A stretch of 64,000 nt of DNA, taken from assembly GCF_001974875.1 (NCBI RefSeq), contig NZ_MTQD01000016.1:60901-124900 (forward strand), written 5' to 3'. Within the stretch, counting starts at the first letter, position 1. Every line of letters starts with the position of its first letter. The notes below the pieces were generated by a model, which ran no database searches, had not been told where the DNA came from, and saw only the letters and a list, made by a program, of their open reading frames with translations. Origin of the DNA: Pseudoalteromonas sp. EB27. Lineage in GTDB: Bacteria; Pseudomonadota; Gammaproteobacteria; Enterobacterales; Alteromonadaceae. This document shows, piece by piece, positions 20,438 to 30,600 of the stretch. The position numbers were made by a program, and so were the translations under genes.

Positions 20438-21159
20438 AAACCATTGTTTTATTTGGCGCTAGTAGTGCGATTGCTAAAGCGTATGTTGAGCACTTAAATA
20501 ACCATGCATCACAATTTAAGGTTCTGTGTGTCAGCTCAAGTGAATACAGCAGCACCCCTACAAATACTGAGTACTTTAGCACCGACTACAGCGCCCAAAG
20601 CTTGGCTATTTTTACCCAACACTTAAAAGACACTCAAGCTGAATTACACCAAGTTATTATATTCAATGGTAAACTTTATAACACTCAGCACATGCCCGAA
20701 AAAAAGTTAGAAGATTTAAACGCTGATTATTTTAACGAGTTACTAAATGCTAATACACTCACGCCGTTACTTTGTTTACAGAGCATATTGCCTCTATTAA
20801 CCCACAAAACGCAGTGTACTATTACAGCATTAAGTGCGCGCGTAGGTAGCATAAACGACAATGAATTAGGTGGCTGGTATACTTATCGCGCATCTAAAGC
20901 GGCACTTAACATGCTATTTAAAACGGCGGCTATTGAACTTGCTCGTCGTGCTAAAAACACCAAACTCATTTTGTTTCATCCAGGCACTACCGATACCGAA
21001 CTCTCAAAGCCTTTTCAAAAAAACGTACCTGCAGGTAAGTTATTTACGCCTGAATTTGTAGCTGGGCAACTTTTTGAATTAACAAACAACAACCCTGATT
21101 TAAAACTAAACGGTGAACCTGCTTATTTAGACTGGCAAGGTTCAAACATACCGTGGTAA
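20434..21159 (+). CDS. Short-chain dehydrogenase/reductase
   Basis: The 241-residue protein has an N-terminal nucleotide-binding turn (VLFGASSAIAKAYVEHL, a modified TGxxxGxG), and the catalytic YRASK (Tyr-x-x-x-Lys) near residue 150 with a Ser about 13 residues before it. It resembles the CsgA/C-factor branch of SDRs, which act on unknown carbonyl substrates with NAD(P)H. It overlaps the DCC gene by four bases and ends 9 bases before the flavin reductase gene, so the three are one operon. Confidence 0.82.
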   Translation: MKTIVLFGASSAIAKAYVEHLNNHASQFKVLCVSSSEYSSTPTNTEYFSTDYSAQSLAIFTQHLKDTQAELHQVIIFNGKLYNTQHMPEKKLEDLNADYFNELLNANTLTPLLCLQSILPLLTHKTQCTITALSARVGSINDNELGGWYTYRASKAALNMLFKTAAIELARRAKNTKLILFHPGTTDTELSKPFQKNVPAGKLFTPEFVAGQLFELTNNNPDLKLNGEPAYLDWQGSNIPW

Positions 21160-21168
21160 GGATTTTTA

Positions 21169-21777
21169 ATGCATTTTACTAAAGCGCGAATAGACGCACT
21201 TGAAAAACATACCCGTACTCACTTAATCAACTCTCTTTCGGGCTTTAAAAGCGCTAACTTAATTGGTACACAAGACTTACTTGGCAATACTAACTTGTCG
21301 ATTGTCAGCTCCGTTATTCACCTTGGGGCTAACCCGCCGTTGGTCGCAATGATTATGCGCCCTCACAGTGTGCCGCGTCATACGTTTGAAAATATTTTAC
21401 AAACGGGCACTTACACCATTAATCAAGTGAATAAGTCGATTTATAAACAAGCTCATCAAACTTCAGCCCGTTACGATAAAGACGAGTCTGAGTTTGATGC
21501 TACAGGCTTAACACCTGAATACTTAAACGACTTTGCAGCCCCTTTTGTAAAAGAAAGCCGCTTAAAGTACTCGGTTAAATTTGTAGAAAACCAACATTTA
21601 GCCATCAATGGAACTGAGCTTGTTATTGGCGAAATTATGGATGTTTTTGTTGATAAAGCCGCGCTGCAAAGCGACGGTTTCCTAGATTTACAAGCAATAG
21701 AAACAGTGGCAGTAACTGGGCTTGATAGCTACCACACAAGTAATAAACTCACGCGTTTACCTTACGCTAAAAAATAA
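21169..21777 (+). CDS. Flavin reductase-like FMN-binding protein
   Basis: The 202-residue product fits the flavin-reductase-like domain: an N-terminal region with SGFKSANLIGT, the FMN-contacting GANPPLVAMIMRPHSVPRHT (about residues 58-77) and GTYTINQVN. Members bind FMN and reduce it or transfer electrons. It ends the DCC-SDR operon and begins just after the SDR stop with AAGG in front. Its electron acceptor is unknown. Confidence 0.8.
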   Translation: MHFTKARIDALEKHTRTHLINSLSGFKSANLIGTQDLLGNTNLSIVSSVIHLGANPPLVAMIMRPHSVPRHTFENILQTGTYTINQVNKSIYKQAHQTSARYDKDESEFDATGLTPEYLNDFAAPFVKESRLKYSVKFVENQHLAINGTELVIGEIMDVFVDKAALQSDGFLDLQAIETVAVTGLDSYHTSNKLTRLPYAKK

Positions 21778-21787
21778 TATGACCTTT

Positions 21788-21815
21788 TAAGAGGCTATAA
21801 ACTATTAGCCTCTTA
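21788..21815 (+). terminator. Terminator after the flavin reductase gene
   Basis: TAAGAGGCTA (21788-21797) pairs perfectly with TAGCCTCTTA (21806-21815), 10 bases past the stop codon. Confidence 0.65.
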
Positions 21816-21878
21816 TCGCATAACATTGAATTTTACCTTGGTATTAATCACACTAGTTAAAAATCCAAGGAGAAAAAC

Positions 21879-23099
21879 ATGACTACCATCGGTATTGGTA
21901 CACAATCTAGCGAGCAAGCGTTGGCAAGCTTAAGCAATATGACGCACACGCTAACCCCTATTGCAGCTGACGAACATTTAGAGCGCATAGCAAAGGCGCA
22001 AGCGTATATGCTAGCAAACAACATAGATGCAATTTATTTAAACGCTGGCACCAACCTTACCTACTTTACAGGCATGAAATGGTACGCGAGCGAACGCATG
22101 GTTGGCGCGATATTACCCGCCCTTGGTGAAGTACAATACATTGCGCCTTATTTCGAAATTGGTTCACTAAACGGGTTTAAAGTAATAGAGGGACCTATTC
22201 ATGGATGGCAAGAGCACGAAAATCCTTATGCACTTTTTGTTGAAGTACTAAAAAAGTTAAACATTAATGAAAACGCAACCATTGGCATTGATGAAAGCGC
22301 GCAATTTTTTATATTCGACGGCATTAATAAAGCGCAAACGGGTTTAACACTCATAAATGCACAACCCGTAACGGCGCATTGCCGCATGCATAAGTCAATT
22401 CATGAGCTTAGCTTAATGCAGCGCGCGATGGACATGACCTTGGCCGTACATCAAGCCACAGCAAGCATGCTTTATGAGGGAATAACCACCACCGAAGTAG
22501 AAGCCTTTATTAAGCAAGCACATCAAAAAGTAGGCGCGCCAGGTAACTATTTTTGCATTGTTTTATTTGGTGTTGCAACGTCTTTTCCGCACGGTGTTAA
22601 AGACGCCCAAATACTTAAAAAAGGCGATATGGTACTAATTGATACCGGCTGTAAAGTACACGATTACTTATCAGATATAACCCGTACCTATGTATTTGGC
22701 GAACCAACAATGCGCCAGCGTATGTTTTGGGATCATGAAAAAGCAGCGCAAATGGCGGCATTTAATGCAGCTAAAATCGGTGCCACCTGCGAAGACGTAG
22801 ATGCGGGCGCACGTACTTATTTAGCGGCGCAAGGCCTAGGTCCGCAGTACCAAACACCGGGTTGCCCGCATCGAACGGGTCACGGCATCGGGCTAGACAT
22901 TCACGAATGGCCATACTTAGTTGGCGGTGATAAAACCCCACTTGCCACAGGCATGTGCTTTAGTAACGAACCAATGTTGGTTATACCCGATGAATTTGGC
23001 GTGCGCCTAGAGGATCATTTTTACATGACCGACACCGGTCCTCATTGGTTTACACAACCAAGTTACAGTATTGACGACCCGTTTGGGCTAAACGCTTAA
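21879..23099 (+). CDS. M24 family metallopeptidase (Xaa-Pro aminopeptidase-like)
   Basis: The 406-residue protein has an N-terminal creatinase-like domain (residues about 35-175) and a C-terminal pita-bread peptidase domain. The metal ligands are all visible: the Asp pair of LIDTGCKVHDYLSDITRTY, the His of RTGHGIGLDIHEW, and the Glu residues of FSNEPMLVIP and GVRLEDHF. It should hydrolyse an X-Pro dipeptide or a related amide in the cytoplasm. Ectoine hydrolase is a related family, so the substrate is open. It has a GGAG site at 21869 and its own terminator. Confidence 0.85.
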   Translation: MTTIGIGTQSSEQALASLSNMTHTLTPIAADEHLERIAKAQAYMLANNIDAIYLNAGTNLTYFTGMKWYASERMVGAILPALGEVQYIAPYFEIGSLNGFKVIEGPIHGWQEHENPYALFVEVLKKLNINENATIGIDESAQFFIFDGINKAQTGLTLINAQPVTAHCRMHKSIHELSLMQRAMDMTLAVHQATASMLYEGITTTEVEAFIKQAHQKVGAPGNYFCIVLFGVATSFPHGVKDAQILKKGDMVLIDTGCKVHDYLSDITRTYVFGEPTMRQRMFWDHEKAAQMAAFNAAKIGATCEDVDAGARTYLAAQGLGPQYQTPGCPHRTGHGIGLDIHEWPYLVGGDKTPLATGMCFSNEPMLVIPDEFGVRLEDHFYMTDTGPHWFTQPSYSIDDPFGLNA

Positions 23100-23109
23100 A
23101 CCCTTTAAT

Positions 23110-23134
23110 AAAGAGCAGCCATTTGCTGCTCTTT
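23110..23134 (+). terminator. Terminator of the M24 peptidase gene
   Basis: AAAGAGCAGC (23110-23119) pairs with GCTGCTCTTT (23125-23134) and runs into a T tract. Confidence 0.85.
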
Positions 23135-23209
23135 TTAGTTTAAGGATTGATAATACATACTTCATCCCAATATCCCTTTTATACCAAAGCAATCCTCAAA
23201 AGGATAAAT

Positions 23210-23869
23210 ATGAAAAACTTTAAAATTGATATCGTGTCAGACGTAATGTGCCCATGGTGTGTGGTAGGTTATAAAAATCTAGAGACAGCGCTTGGCCAAC
23301 TTAAAGACGAAATGAGTGCAGATATTACGTGGCATCCTTTTGAGCTAAACCCTGATATGCCACTTGAAGGTCAAGATTTAAACGAACACTTAATGCAAAA
23401 GTACAACCTAAGCGAAGAGCAAGGCGATGAAAATCGTAAAAACATGTTCGAAGCAGGAAAGCGTGCTGGCTTTACGTTTAATTTTGATGGCAAACGCATC
23501 ATGATCAACAGCTTTGATTTGCATCGTCTATTAATGTGGGCACGTGAAGAAGGTAAGCAAACCGAGTTAAAACTCGCCTTTTTTGAAGCGCACTTCACTG
23601 ATTTAAAATACTTAAATCAAGAAGAAGCACTGCTCGACGTTGTTGAAAAAGTAGGTCTTGATAAAGAAATTGCGCGCGGTATTCTACATTCAGACAAATA
23701 CGTACAAGACGTACGCCAAGAGCAAGACCGCTTTAAACAAATGGGCATTTCGTCAGTCCCTACGTTTATCATAAACGATAAATATGCACTAACCGGCGGA
23801 CAACCAAGTGATTCGTTTATTCAAGCACTAAAACAAATTAGTGAAGAAGAAGCCAAGCAAGAAGTTTAA
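23210..23869 (+). CDS. DsbA-family oxidoreductase (FrnE-like)
   Basis: I start at 23210 because AAAAGGATAA precedes it and the protein then opens with IDIVSDVMCPWCVVGYKNLE, the FrnE/2-hydroxychromene-2-carboxylate isomerase style opening with a CPWC redox pair at residues 13-16; an upstream in-frame ATG at 23147 adds only non-homologous residues. The 219-residue protein has no signal peptide, so it acts in the cytoplasm. The cis-Pro segment SSVPTFIINDKY lies near residue 185. Related FrnE proteins are linked to oxidative stress protection; the substrate is unknown. Confidence 0.88.
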   Translation: MKNFKIDIVSDVMCPWCVVGYKNLETALGQLKDEMSADITWHPFELNPDMPLEGQDLNEHLMQKYNLSEEQGDENRKNMFEAGKRAGFTFNFDGKRIMINSFDLHRLLMWAREEGKQTELKLAFFEAHFTDLKYLNQEEALLDVVEKVGLDKEIARGILHSDKYVQDVRQEQDRFKQMGISSVPTFIINDKYALTGGQPSDSFIQALKQISEEEAKQEV

Positions 23870-23885
23870 TTAGCTAGGAAAAAAT

Positions 23886-23908
23886 AAAGGCTGCAATGTG
23901 CAGCCTTT
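23886..23908 (+). terminator. Terminator of the FrnE-like gene
   Basis: AAAGGCTGCA (23886-23895) pairs with TGCAGCCTTT (23899-23908) followed by T residues. Confidence 0.8.
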
Positions 23909-23970
23909 TAGCTAAGAATTAACTATAACTAATAAATTAAACATCATCGTTTTTTATTTGTTAGTAAAAA

Positions 23971-24321
23971 CTACCTTAATATTTCAATTCGCTTAAGCGT
24001 CTCTAACTCATTAAAGATTGAGCACTCGCCAGTGCCTATCGCCATTACTTTAACTTTAGTTACATGAGCTGTTAGTATAAAGTTAGCCAACGTCTTGTTA
24101 GAAGGCTCTTCAGTTAAAGGGAATACGTAACTCCATTTGGAGTTTTTGTGGCAACTTGCTTTAGATTGATCGTTAGAATCTATAACTAGGAAAATTTTAT
24201 TACCAAGAGAAGTGTCTACCATTACTCTTTGAATTTCTCCATTTTGAACCTCTCCAGCTAAAATTTTAGCCGAAAATAAAAACACCATAAAAAAGAAGTA
24301 ATAATTTTTGTAAAAAAGCAT
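23971..24321 (-). CDS. Small secreted protein, array member P1
   Basis: This 116-residue protein has a hydrophobic signal peptide (cleavage near residue 22), a first strand GEIQRVMV, a Cys near residue 57 and a segment LANFILTAHVTKVKVMAIG that aligns with the shared YSxLLAAxxxxxxV segment of the array, followed by a second Cys (about residue 99) and a closing strand LKRIEIL. I do not recognise a named family. It is the most leftward member and lies 83 bases downstream of P2. The ribosome site is weak, so the exact start is uncertain. Confidence 0.55.
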   Translation of the reverse strand: MLFYKNYYFFFMVFLFSAKILAGEVQNGEIQRVMVDTSLGNKIFLVIDSNDQSKASCHKNSKWSYVFPLTEEPSNKTLANFILTAHVTKVKVMAIGTGECSIFNELETLKRIEILR

Positions 24322-24404
24322 AGCAAGTCTTTGTATTAGATAAAAAAGATTATACTAACATTAATTTAAAAACTTAGATGGACTTAATTTAGCTTGCTGT
24401 ACCA

Positions 24405-24710
24405 TCAATTTAGAATGTGTATATACTTTCCAGTACAACTAGTGTCATTGTCATTTATGTAAAATCTAATATTTTTACCAGCAACTAGGCTCGTCATTAA
24501 CATTGAATAGACTACCTTATTGTTTTCACTATTATTTTCCCAAGAGAGCCATCCGCCCTCTGGACATGTAGTACTTCCGACATCCAACTTAAACTTAATA
24601 ACATCTGGCATATAGCTTGCCTCTAGTGTTACAACTTGACCTGTCAAAAATTCTAAAGAGAGCACTTTGCTACTAAAAAACACAACTATAGTAAAAAATA
24701 ATACTTTCAT
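24405..24710 (-). CDS. Small secreted protein, array member P2
   Basis: The 101-residue protein has a signal peptide (about residues 1-18) and then GQVVTLEA, CPEGGWLSW, the shared segment VYSMLMTSLVAGKNIRFYI, a second Cys (SCTGK) and IHIL at the end. The ribosome site AAGGTAGGG is strong. The CPEGGWLSW stretch is like CPGGFYLNH in P5 and CSGGFWIDA in P8, good evidence that these are paralogues. Function unknown; it should be periplasmic or secreted. Confidence 0.65.
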   Translation of the reverse strand: MKVLFFTIVVFFSSKVLSLEFLTGQVVTLEASYMPDVIKFKLDVGSTTCPEGGWLSWENNSENNKVVYSMLMTSLVAGKNIRFYINDNDTSCTGKYIHILN

Positions 24711-25100
24711 TAACCCTACCTTGGCTTATTAAAATTTTTAGTTATGGTGTATATTACTACTTTCACAACTACCTGTTTATTAAATTATATTAACTTAATA
24801 CCTTATCAAATACAGGTAATAAATAGGTAAACCTAGCTAAAATGTTCAGCTGGTAACACAAAAAAATTTAAAATACAGGGTGGGTGGCGTGGATACCTTT
24901 TTATAACTAAAAACTAGTACAGTTATCTAGGACCAAACATACTTTCCATTGATGATAATCATAAAAAGCAAATAGAAAGACCTGACCCTATGACCTTAGA
25001 CCTTACTCTTCTTATTGAGGTGTTAAATGGCAAAACGTAAAAATAAAACTGGGGACTCCAATACATAATTATGGGATGTCCATTAATCAAGTTAATAAAC
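24711..25100. other. Gap with an AAAGACCTGACCC repeat (390 bases)
   Basis: This AT-rich gap lies between P3 and P2. It contains one copy of the RAYT-associated AAAGACCTGACCC motif at 24976-24988. No gene was recognised; a 67-codon minus-strand frame over its right end mostly overlaps P3 and is not supported. Confidence 0.5.
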
Positions 25101-25445
25101 CTACGAAATAATCCAAACACTGACAATATGCGGATAAGAGTTATTCTGGCCTTTACAACCATTGACCCAGAATTTAACTTTCTTACCAGCTATCTGAGCG
25201 GCCATCAACGTGGCATGAATTGTTGAGTAATTTTGATCTGTAGGCATAATCGCAAAATAATAGTTACTAGCACAACTATCAGGGTTGTTTTTTGACCCCA
25301 TTTCAGTACTTATCAAATCAGGAACATGAACCATAGTCCAGCCATTGTTAACATACATTGATGTAATAACGCCTGAACCAGTCCCGCCACTTGCATTAAC
25401 AAAAGAAGAAAATAGCAGTGCACTTAAAATTAAATATTTATTCAT
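25101..25445 (-). CDS. Small secreted protein, array member P3
   Basis: I use the second ATG (25445) because AAGGAT lies six bases before it. The 114-residue product has a signal peptide ending near NASGG, first strands GVITSMYVNN and MVHVPD, a Cys near residue 58 followed by NYYFAIM, the shared segment IHATLMAAQIAGKKVKFWV, then GCKG and a closing HIVSVWI. It is one of the clearest members of the family. It faces an upstream region with a perfect 186-bp tandem repeat, which may include its promoter. Confidence 0.65.
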   Translation of the reverse strand: MNKYLILSALLFSSFVNASGGTGSGVITSMYVNNGWTMVHVPDLISTEMGSKNNPDSCASNYYFAIMPTDQNYSTIHATLMAAQIAGKKVKFWVNGCKGQNNSYPHIVSVWIIS

Positions 25446-25493
25446 AATCATCCTTAAATAAAAAACAAAAACGTATATTAAACTTTTTTATTC

Positions 25494-25865
25494 CTTTTAT
25501 AAAATATATTCTTAATTAATATGTGGGCTTATCTAAATATCCCCCGTGAGTGCATAAACTAACTCTATTACTAATTGTGCACCACTAACTTTAGCGGCCG
25601 AAACACTACAGAGGACAATGCTTTACCGATCAGTTAGAAGGAAGGCAAAAAGAAAGACCTGACCCTAATCTTTGACCTTCTTTTATAAAATATATTCTTA
25701 ATTAATATGTGGGCTTATCTAAATATCCCCCGTGAGTGCATAAACTAACTCTATTACTAATTGTGCACCACTAACTTTAGCGGCCGAAACACTACAGAGG
25801 ACAATGCTTTACCGATCAGTTAGAAGGAAGGCAAAAAGAAAGACCTGACCCTAATCTTTGACCTT
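25494..25865. repeat. Perfect 186-bp tandem duplication
   Basis: The unit at 25494-25679 is repeated base for base at 25680-25865. Each unit ends with the motif GGCAAAAAGAAAGACCTGAC, shared with the flanks of the RAYT transposase at 41089-41928. Perfect identity in a non-coding stretch implies a recent duplication (or an assembly effect). It lies between P3 and nfi. Confidence 0.95.
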
Positions 25866-26024
25866 ATTCTTTTCTGACCCTATTCTTTTCTTCCTCGGTG
25901 AATAGCCCTAAGTGTAGGCAAATCATTAAAGGTGGGTGGTTTCTTAAACTGGTCTTAAATCAACTCAGCTTTAGTGTGTTATACTTTGATGAGATACTTC
26001 AAATTATACTATTTTGTAAGCCAC

Positions 26025-26711
26025 ATGGAAAATCAACAACATTTCGATGAACTGCTATTTATTGCGAAACAAGAAAAATTAGCTAAATCTGTAAAAATAT
26101 ATAACGAATTTAATGATATAACTACAATTGCTGGTGTCGATGTTGCCTATAACGAACAATCATCAGAAGTTGTTGGCGCAATTACTGTACTGGATGCTAA
26201 TACATTACAAGTACTTGAAATACAAACCTGCATTGAACCTATTAGCTTCCCTTATATTCCCGGGTTATTTTCTTTCCGCGAACTCCCACCACTTTTAAGT
26301 GCATTTAATAAACTCACAACTGTTCCAGATTTGATCATTTGCGATGGTCATGGCCTTGCACACCCAAGACGTTTTGGCCTTGCTTGTCACTTAGGTGTCA
26401 CCTTAGATATCCCCACCATAGGCTGTGGCAAGAGCAAGTTATTAGGTGAGTTTAAAGAACTTGCAAAACACCGTGGTGCAACGTCTGATTTAATAGATGA
26501 CAACAAGATTATTGGCAAAGTGCTACGTACGCAAGATAATATCAAACCTGTTTATGTATCCATTGGCCATAAAGTATCACTAGATACTGCAGTTGAGTGG
26601 ATATTAAAACTAGCGCCTAAATATCGACTCCCAGAAACCACTCGTCAAGCAGACCAATTGGTTAATAAAACTTTAAAAGAACATAGAGAAAAGACTTATG
26701 AAAAACCATAA
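26025..26711 (+). CDS. nfi: Endonuclease V
   Basis: The 228-residue frame from the ATG at 26025 matches the size of E. coli Nfi (223); an upstream in-frame ATG at 25974 would add non-homologous residues. Key motifs are IAGVDVAYNE (catalytic Asp), YIPGLFSFRELPPLL (Glu and the wedge region) and DLIICDGHGLAHPRRFGLAC (second Asp and the inosine pocket), then GCGKSKLLG. The enzyme nicks DNA near deaminated bases such as hypoxanthine. It is the only plus-strand gene inside 23971-50307 and is convergent with the deaminase-toxin operon. Confidence 0.93.
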   Translation: MENQQHFDELLFIAKQEKLAKSVKIYNEFNDITTIAGVDVAYNEQSSEVVGAITVLDANTLQVLEIQTCIEPISFPYIPGLFSFRELPPLLSAFNKLTTVPDLIICDGHGLAHPRRFGLACHLGVTLDIPTIGCGKSKLLGEFKELAKHRGATSDLIDDNKIIGKVLRTQDNIKPVYVSIGHKVSLDTAVEWILKLAPKYRLPETTRQADQLVNKTLKEHREKTYEKP

Positions 26712-26725
26712 GTCTCACATACTCA

Positions 26726-27622
26726 TTAATAAGTTTTATTTTCGTATGAAATATTTACCTTCTTAAAATTATCATTTCGAAAAGCAATGACTTCATCTAG
26801 CGTTAAATTAACTAAATGGTGAAAGCTAAGTTCTTCTAGCTCCAGCCAAGCATGTTTGTTAAGCCCATATAAAATATTCCTGCTAATATTTGAGACAAAA
26901 AGCGTATTAACTGGGAATTCTAACAGCGACGGCAGTAATTCTGTAAATTTTATATCCGTTACGTCTTGTAAGCTAAGCTCTATAACATTATCAGAAGGCA
27001 ATTTTTTTATATCGTTAAAGCTAGTAATTTTTAGCGGTGAATTATCAACAGCAGCATTCAAACAAAAAATATCGTCAATACTTTTATAGATATATATACC
27101 ACGAAGCCTGTTTTCTTTACTAAAAGCTAACTTTAAACTTCTTTTATCCTCTGCATGAAACCTAGCTTCATAATAAGATAACACTGAAGGCTCATTCCAT
27201 TCATATTCATACTGAATAGGGCCAACGTCATAAAATAATTCAGAGTAGCAATCATGTTTTTGAAAGTGTTGTGCTATTGCATCAGCAATCCACCCATTAA
27301 CGATGCAGCGTACATCACACACCCAACCGTAAGCAGTCTCATATACAACACCATTGAAAGGTTTGCCTTTGTGAACAAGCTGAAAATTTCCATCCCATTC
27401 TTGATCAATGGCTGCATCTAAAAGCTCAAGCCCTTTAATGTCTATAAAAGGAAAATCGTAATCACCCAATATTTGACCATTAAAAAATTGCTTTTTGCTA
27501 ACAACAATCCCCCTTTCAGCGAAAATAGCCACGCCCGTAAAGGGCGCTCCTTTGAAAAAGTAGGTATTATCTTGATTCACTAGCGCATCAAACACAACAA
27601 GTGGTGGAGCTTCACATTTCAT
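26726..27622 (-). CDS. Putative immunity protein of the deaminase toxin (MORN-like repeats)
   Basis: The 298-residue cytoplasmic-looking protein lies immediately downstream of the deaminase-tipped gene, and its ATG shares one base with the toxin stop (TAATG at 27620-27624), implying coupled translation. Its N-terminal half has repeats like FKGAPFTGVAIF and HKGKPFNGVVYE, the MORN/YwqK-antitoxin repeat pattern. The C-terminal half has hydrophobic, leucine-rich strands (for example ELEELSFHHLVNLTL). Position and repeats support an immunity role against the toxin; direct binding is inference. It has no signal peptide, as expected for protection against a cytoplasmic toxin. Confidence 0.7.
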   Translation of the reverse strand: MKCEAPPLVVFDALVNQDNTYFFKGAPFTGVAIFAERGIVVSKKQFFNGQILGDYDFPFIDIKGLELLDAAIDQEWDGNFQLVHKGKPFNGVVYETAYGWVCDVRCIVNGWIADAIAQHFQKHDCYSELFYDVGPIQYEYEWNEPSVLSYYEARFHAEDKRSLKLAFSKENRLRGIYIYKSIDDIFCLNAAVDNSPLKITSFNDIKKLPSDNVIELSLQDVTDIKFTELLPSLLEFPVNTLFVSNISRNILYGLNKHAWLELEELSFHHLVNLTLDEVIAFRNDNFKKVNISYENKTY

Positions 27623-30600
27623 TAATCAACTCTTCCTGTAAGAATTTCAAACTTTTGTAATATACCAGAACAATTCATACAAGCAGGGAAATTTGTTCCT
27701 GCGTCATCGCCTTTTAACCTCACAGTTGCAATCGAAATATCTGAAAAACTAACTGTGGGGTTCTCTTTTAATATTTTATTTACTGATCGAACTTCAGCAT
27801 GAAGCCCAGGTGCACCAGCTCTTCCATGAGGTATTTGAATTTCATGTTTATAAGCAAGATCTAAATATGATTTTATTTCTGTAATTAATCGCGGGTCTAA
27901 CACTTCCAATTTATCATTGTAGAAGTTTTTTAGAAATGACATATATGATTCAGGATCAGTAATTATCAATGTAGCATTTGATGAGCCATAGCTAATTCCA
28001 TTAGATCCCTTTGCCACTATTTTCGGCACTGTTGCTCGATTGCCAGTAAAGTTAAAGAAAGCTCCTGTTTTACTTGAGGCCTTACCAGCTATAAATGCCC
28101 TTGATATTGCAACTCGATTATGTACCAAAGGTGTATTCCCATCACCATATTTAAGTAAATACTGCGCCTCATCGACTAAACTTTGAACAAAGTATTTCTT
28201 TTCGTTAACTATGAAAGAGCGAGCAAAACCCGTTCTACTGGATGACTTTAAAGTCGAAATAAGTACTTTACCAGCAAATTTATTTACTAGTTGAGCAGCA
28301 CCAAAATCTCCCAAGGCTTCAAATAGCGGTGTGCGGTCAATATACTTCTCCCACTTGCTATCAAATATTTCTCGTATTGTATCGATACCTTGTACATCAT
28401 CCATTCGAGAAGCTTTAAAGTGAAGCATCATTTCTCTAAATACAGCAACTGGCCCCCTTTCACTAGCATCTCTACCGAAGCCCTTCCAGTCAAAGCTAAG
28501 TATTTGATTATCTAAATTACTATATTCTGAAATAGCATCGCCATACTCTTCAATTAAACTTGCTTTTTCTGCAGAAGTTCCTGAAGTTAATACTTCCATT
28601 ATCGCGATATCGTGAAGTAAGGCTGCCTCTTCTCCAGTAATTTGGCGGTCTTCAAGCGCTATGTTGTCAAATGCACTCGGAAGTTTCACACCTTCCTGCA
28701 ATAGTTCTTTAACTGTGTATAGTTTTAAGCTCGCTGCTTGTAGCATATAGTTATGCTCAAGAACTGCTAGCAATACTGTTGCTCTCTGATATTCTGGGCT
28801 CATTGCCCTAAATGCAGCACCTTGAGTAATATTTTGTGCATTTTCAGCCGTTGAGTTAATAACGGCAGCAGTTCCGTTTGCTACAAAAGCTGTTAAACCT
28901 GCAATTAGACGTGCGATATCAGCCCCTTCTGATTGAATAACAGTGAGTTCTCTTATAGCTTGTTTCATGCTATTCCACTGAGATAATTCAGCAGGTGATA
29001 TATCTAAAGTATTCAGGTAATAGTTAAGCTCATCTTCGCTCAACTTGCTAATATCTATGCCAACATGCTTATCTAACCATTCAGCAGCTTTTTCACCTTG
29101 AGCAGTCAATGTGTCTATTTTTGGATCATATAAACTTGCAACAAACTTCGCCGAAGTTGCACCAGCAGCACCAGCAATACATTCTTCAGAATTATTGCCC
29201 ACGGTAGATTGAACAGTTGCTAATAAGCAGCCCGTTGCAGCATGAGCAATATATTTCATTGCTTCTGAGAAATTACTGCTTTCAATACTACCCGTTAAAT
29301 TACTACCAATTGTATTAACAGCCTTATACCTCAATGCCGCAACAAATGAGTCGCCTAATGTATCTAAAGATTTACCATTAATAATGGTTTCGATTCCTGC
29401 AGATACGGCTGAATTTACAATAACTTGAGTCGCTTGATTTCCTACAGATATTAGAGTATCAACACTTAGGGTAGCTGCATTAGGATTAACTTCGCCAAAA
29501 AAATCTAACCCTTCAACGCCATTCAATGCACCAGCTGTAGCCATAGATATAGCAACGGCTTTGATAGTGTCGGAGCGATGCATTGATTTTAAAGTCTCTT
29601 CAATTCCATTTCCGTTAGCTAAGCTGGTCGCAGCATGTGTTGCAAGCGTTAGTGTACCTGCAGACATTGCGGCACCTAAAGCCCCGGTCCCAAATGTCGT
29701 CGATATAACAGAGCCTTGGCCTATAAGGCCAGCACCTGGCCCTAAAGCTACTGACATTGCAATCGCAATAATCGCCATTGCCGCTGGGCTTAAGTTGCTT
29801 GTTTTATCGTGTTTTTGAATGTCTTCGAGCTTGCTATAAACCACATCAAGCATGCTAGTACATTGGTTAAATGCAGGATCGTTTTGCATGGCGCGATAAG
29901 CAAAGTCAGCGTACCCGTCTGGTGCTTGTGGCAGTGCAGGAGTTGGACATTTATATTGCGGATCATTATAAATATCTGCCATCCAACTCAAACTTTCTGA
30001 GTTAGAGAACTCGTTAATTACATCAGTAACTGACTCACCATCGTATTGCCCTAGTTCAAGAGTAATACCTTGTGTAGCCTGAACTTTTACGCCACCAATG
30101 ATTTCGTTATAGACGGCTGTATCAGTGGTATTTTGAATGGTTTCGGTTTTTATTTTCCAAAACCCTTTTTTCACTTTATTATAAAAATAGTGGTCTTGCT
30201 CTTTGGCTAGTAATAAATTAACACGACCATTTCGGGCATTTATTTCAGTACCTGAGCCTGATTTAATATCTGCCGCTTGTAAAGTAATATCACCAAACTC
30301 TGAGGCAATCACTACCCCTCTGCCAGCTTCTAACGCTGAGCGAATAGCAATGGTTTCAAATTCTTGCTCTTGCTCTGTGGTTCTTCCCCATTTTTTGTAG
30401 CGCTGACTCTGGAATTGGTCAAATGCATTAGCAATGTAGACACCGTTGGCTGCTAATATTTCGATTACACCTTGGTCGGCATAAAGCTCAGCAGCGTTTA
30501 ACTCAATTGCCCCAGATGCCATCAGAAAGATACTATCTTGAGCATTTAACTTACTGGTTAAGTGCTCAACTTCGCTAGTTTCACTGTCATATCCGCCCAC

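Noticed and set aside
24959..25162. A 67-codon minus-strand frame at the end of P3
   Set aside because: It overlaps the P3 coding end, has no signal peptide or array motif and lacks a ribosome site.
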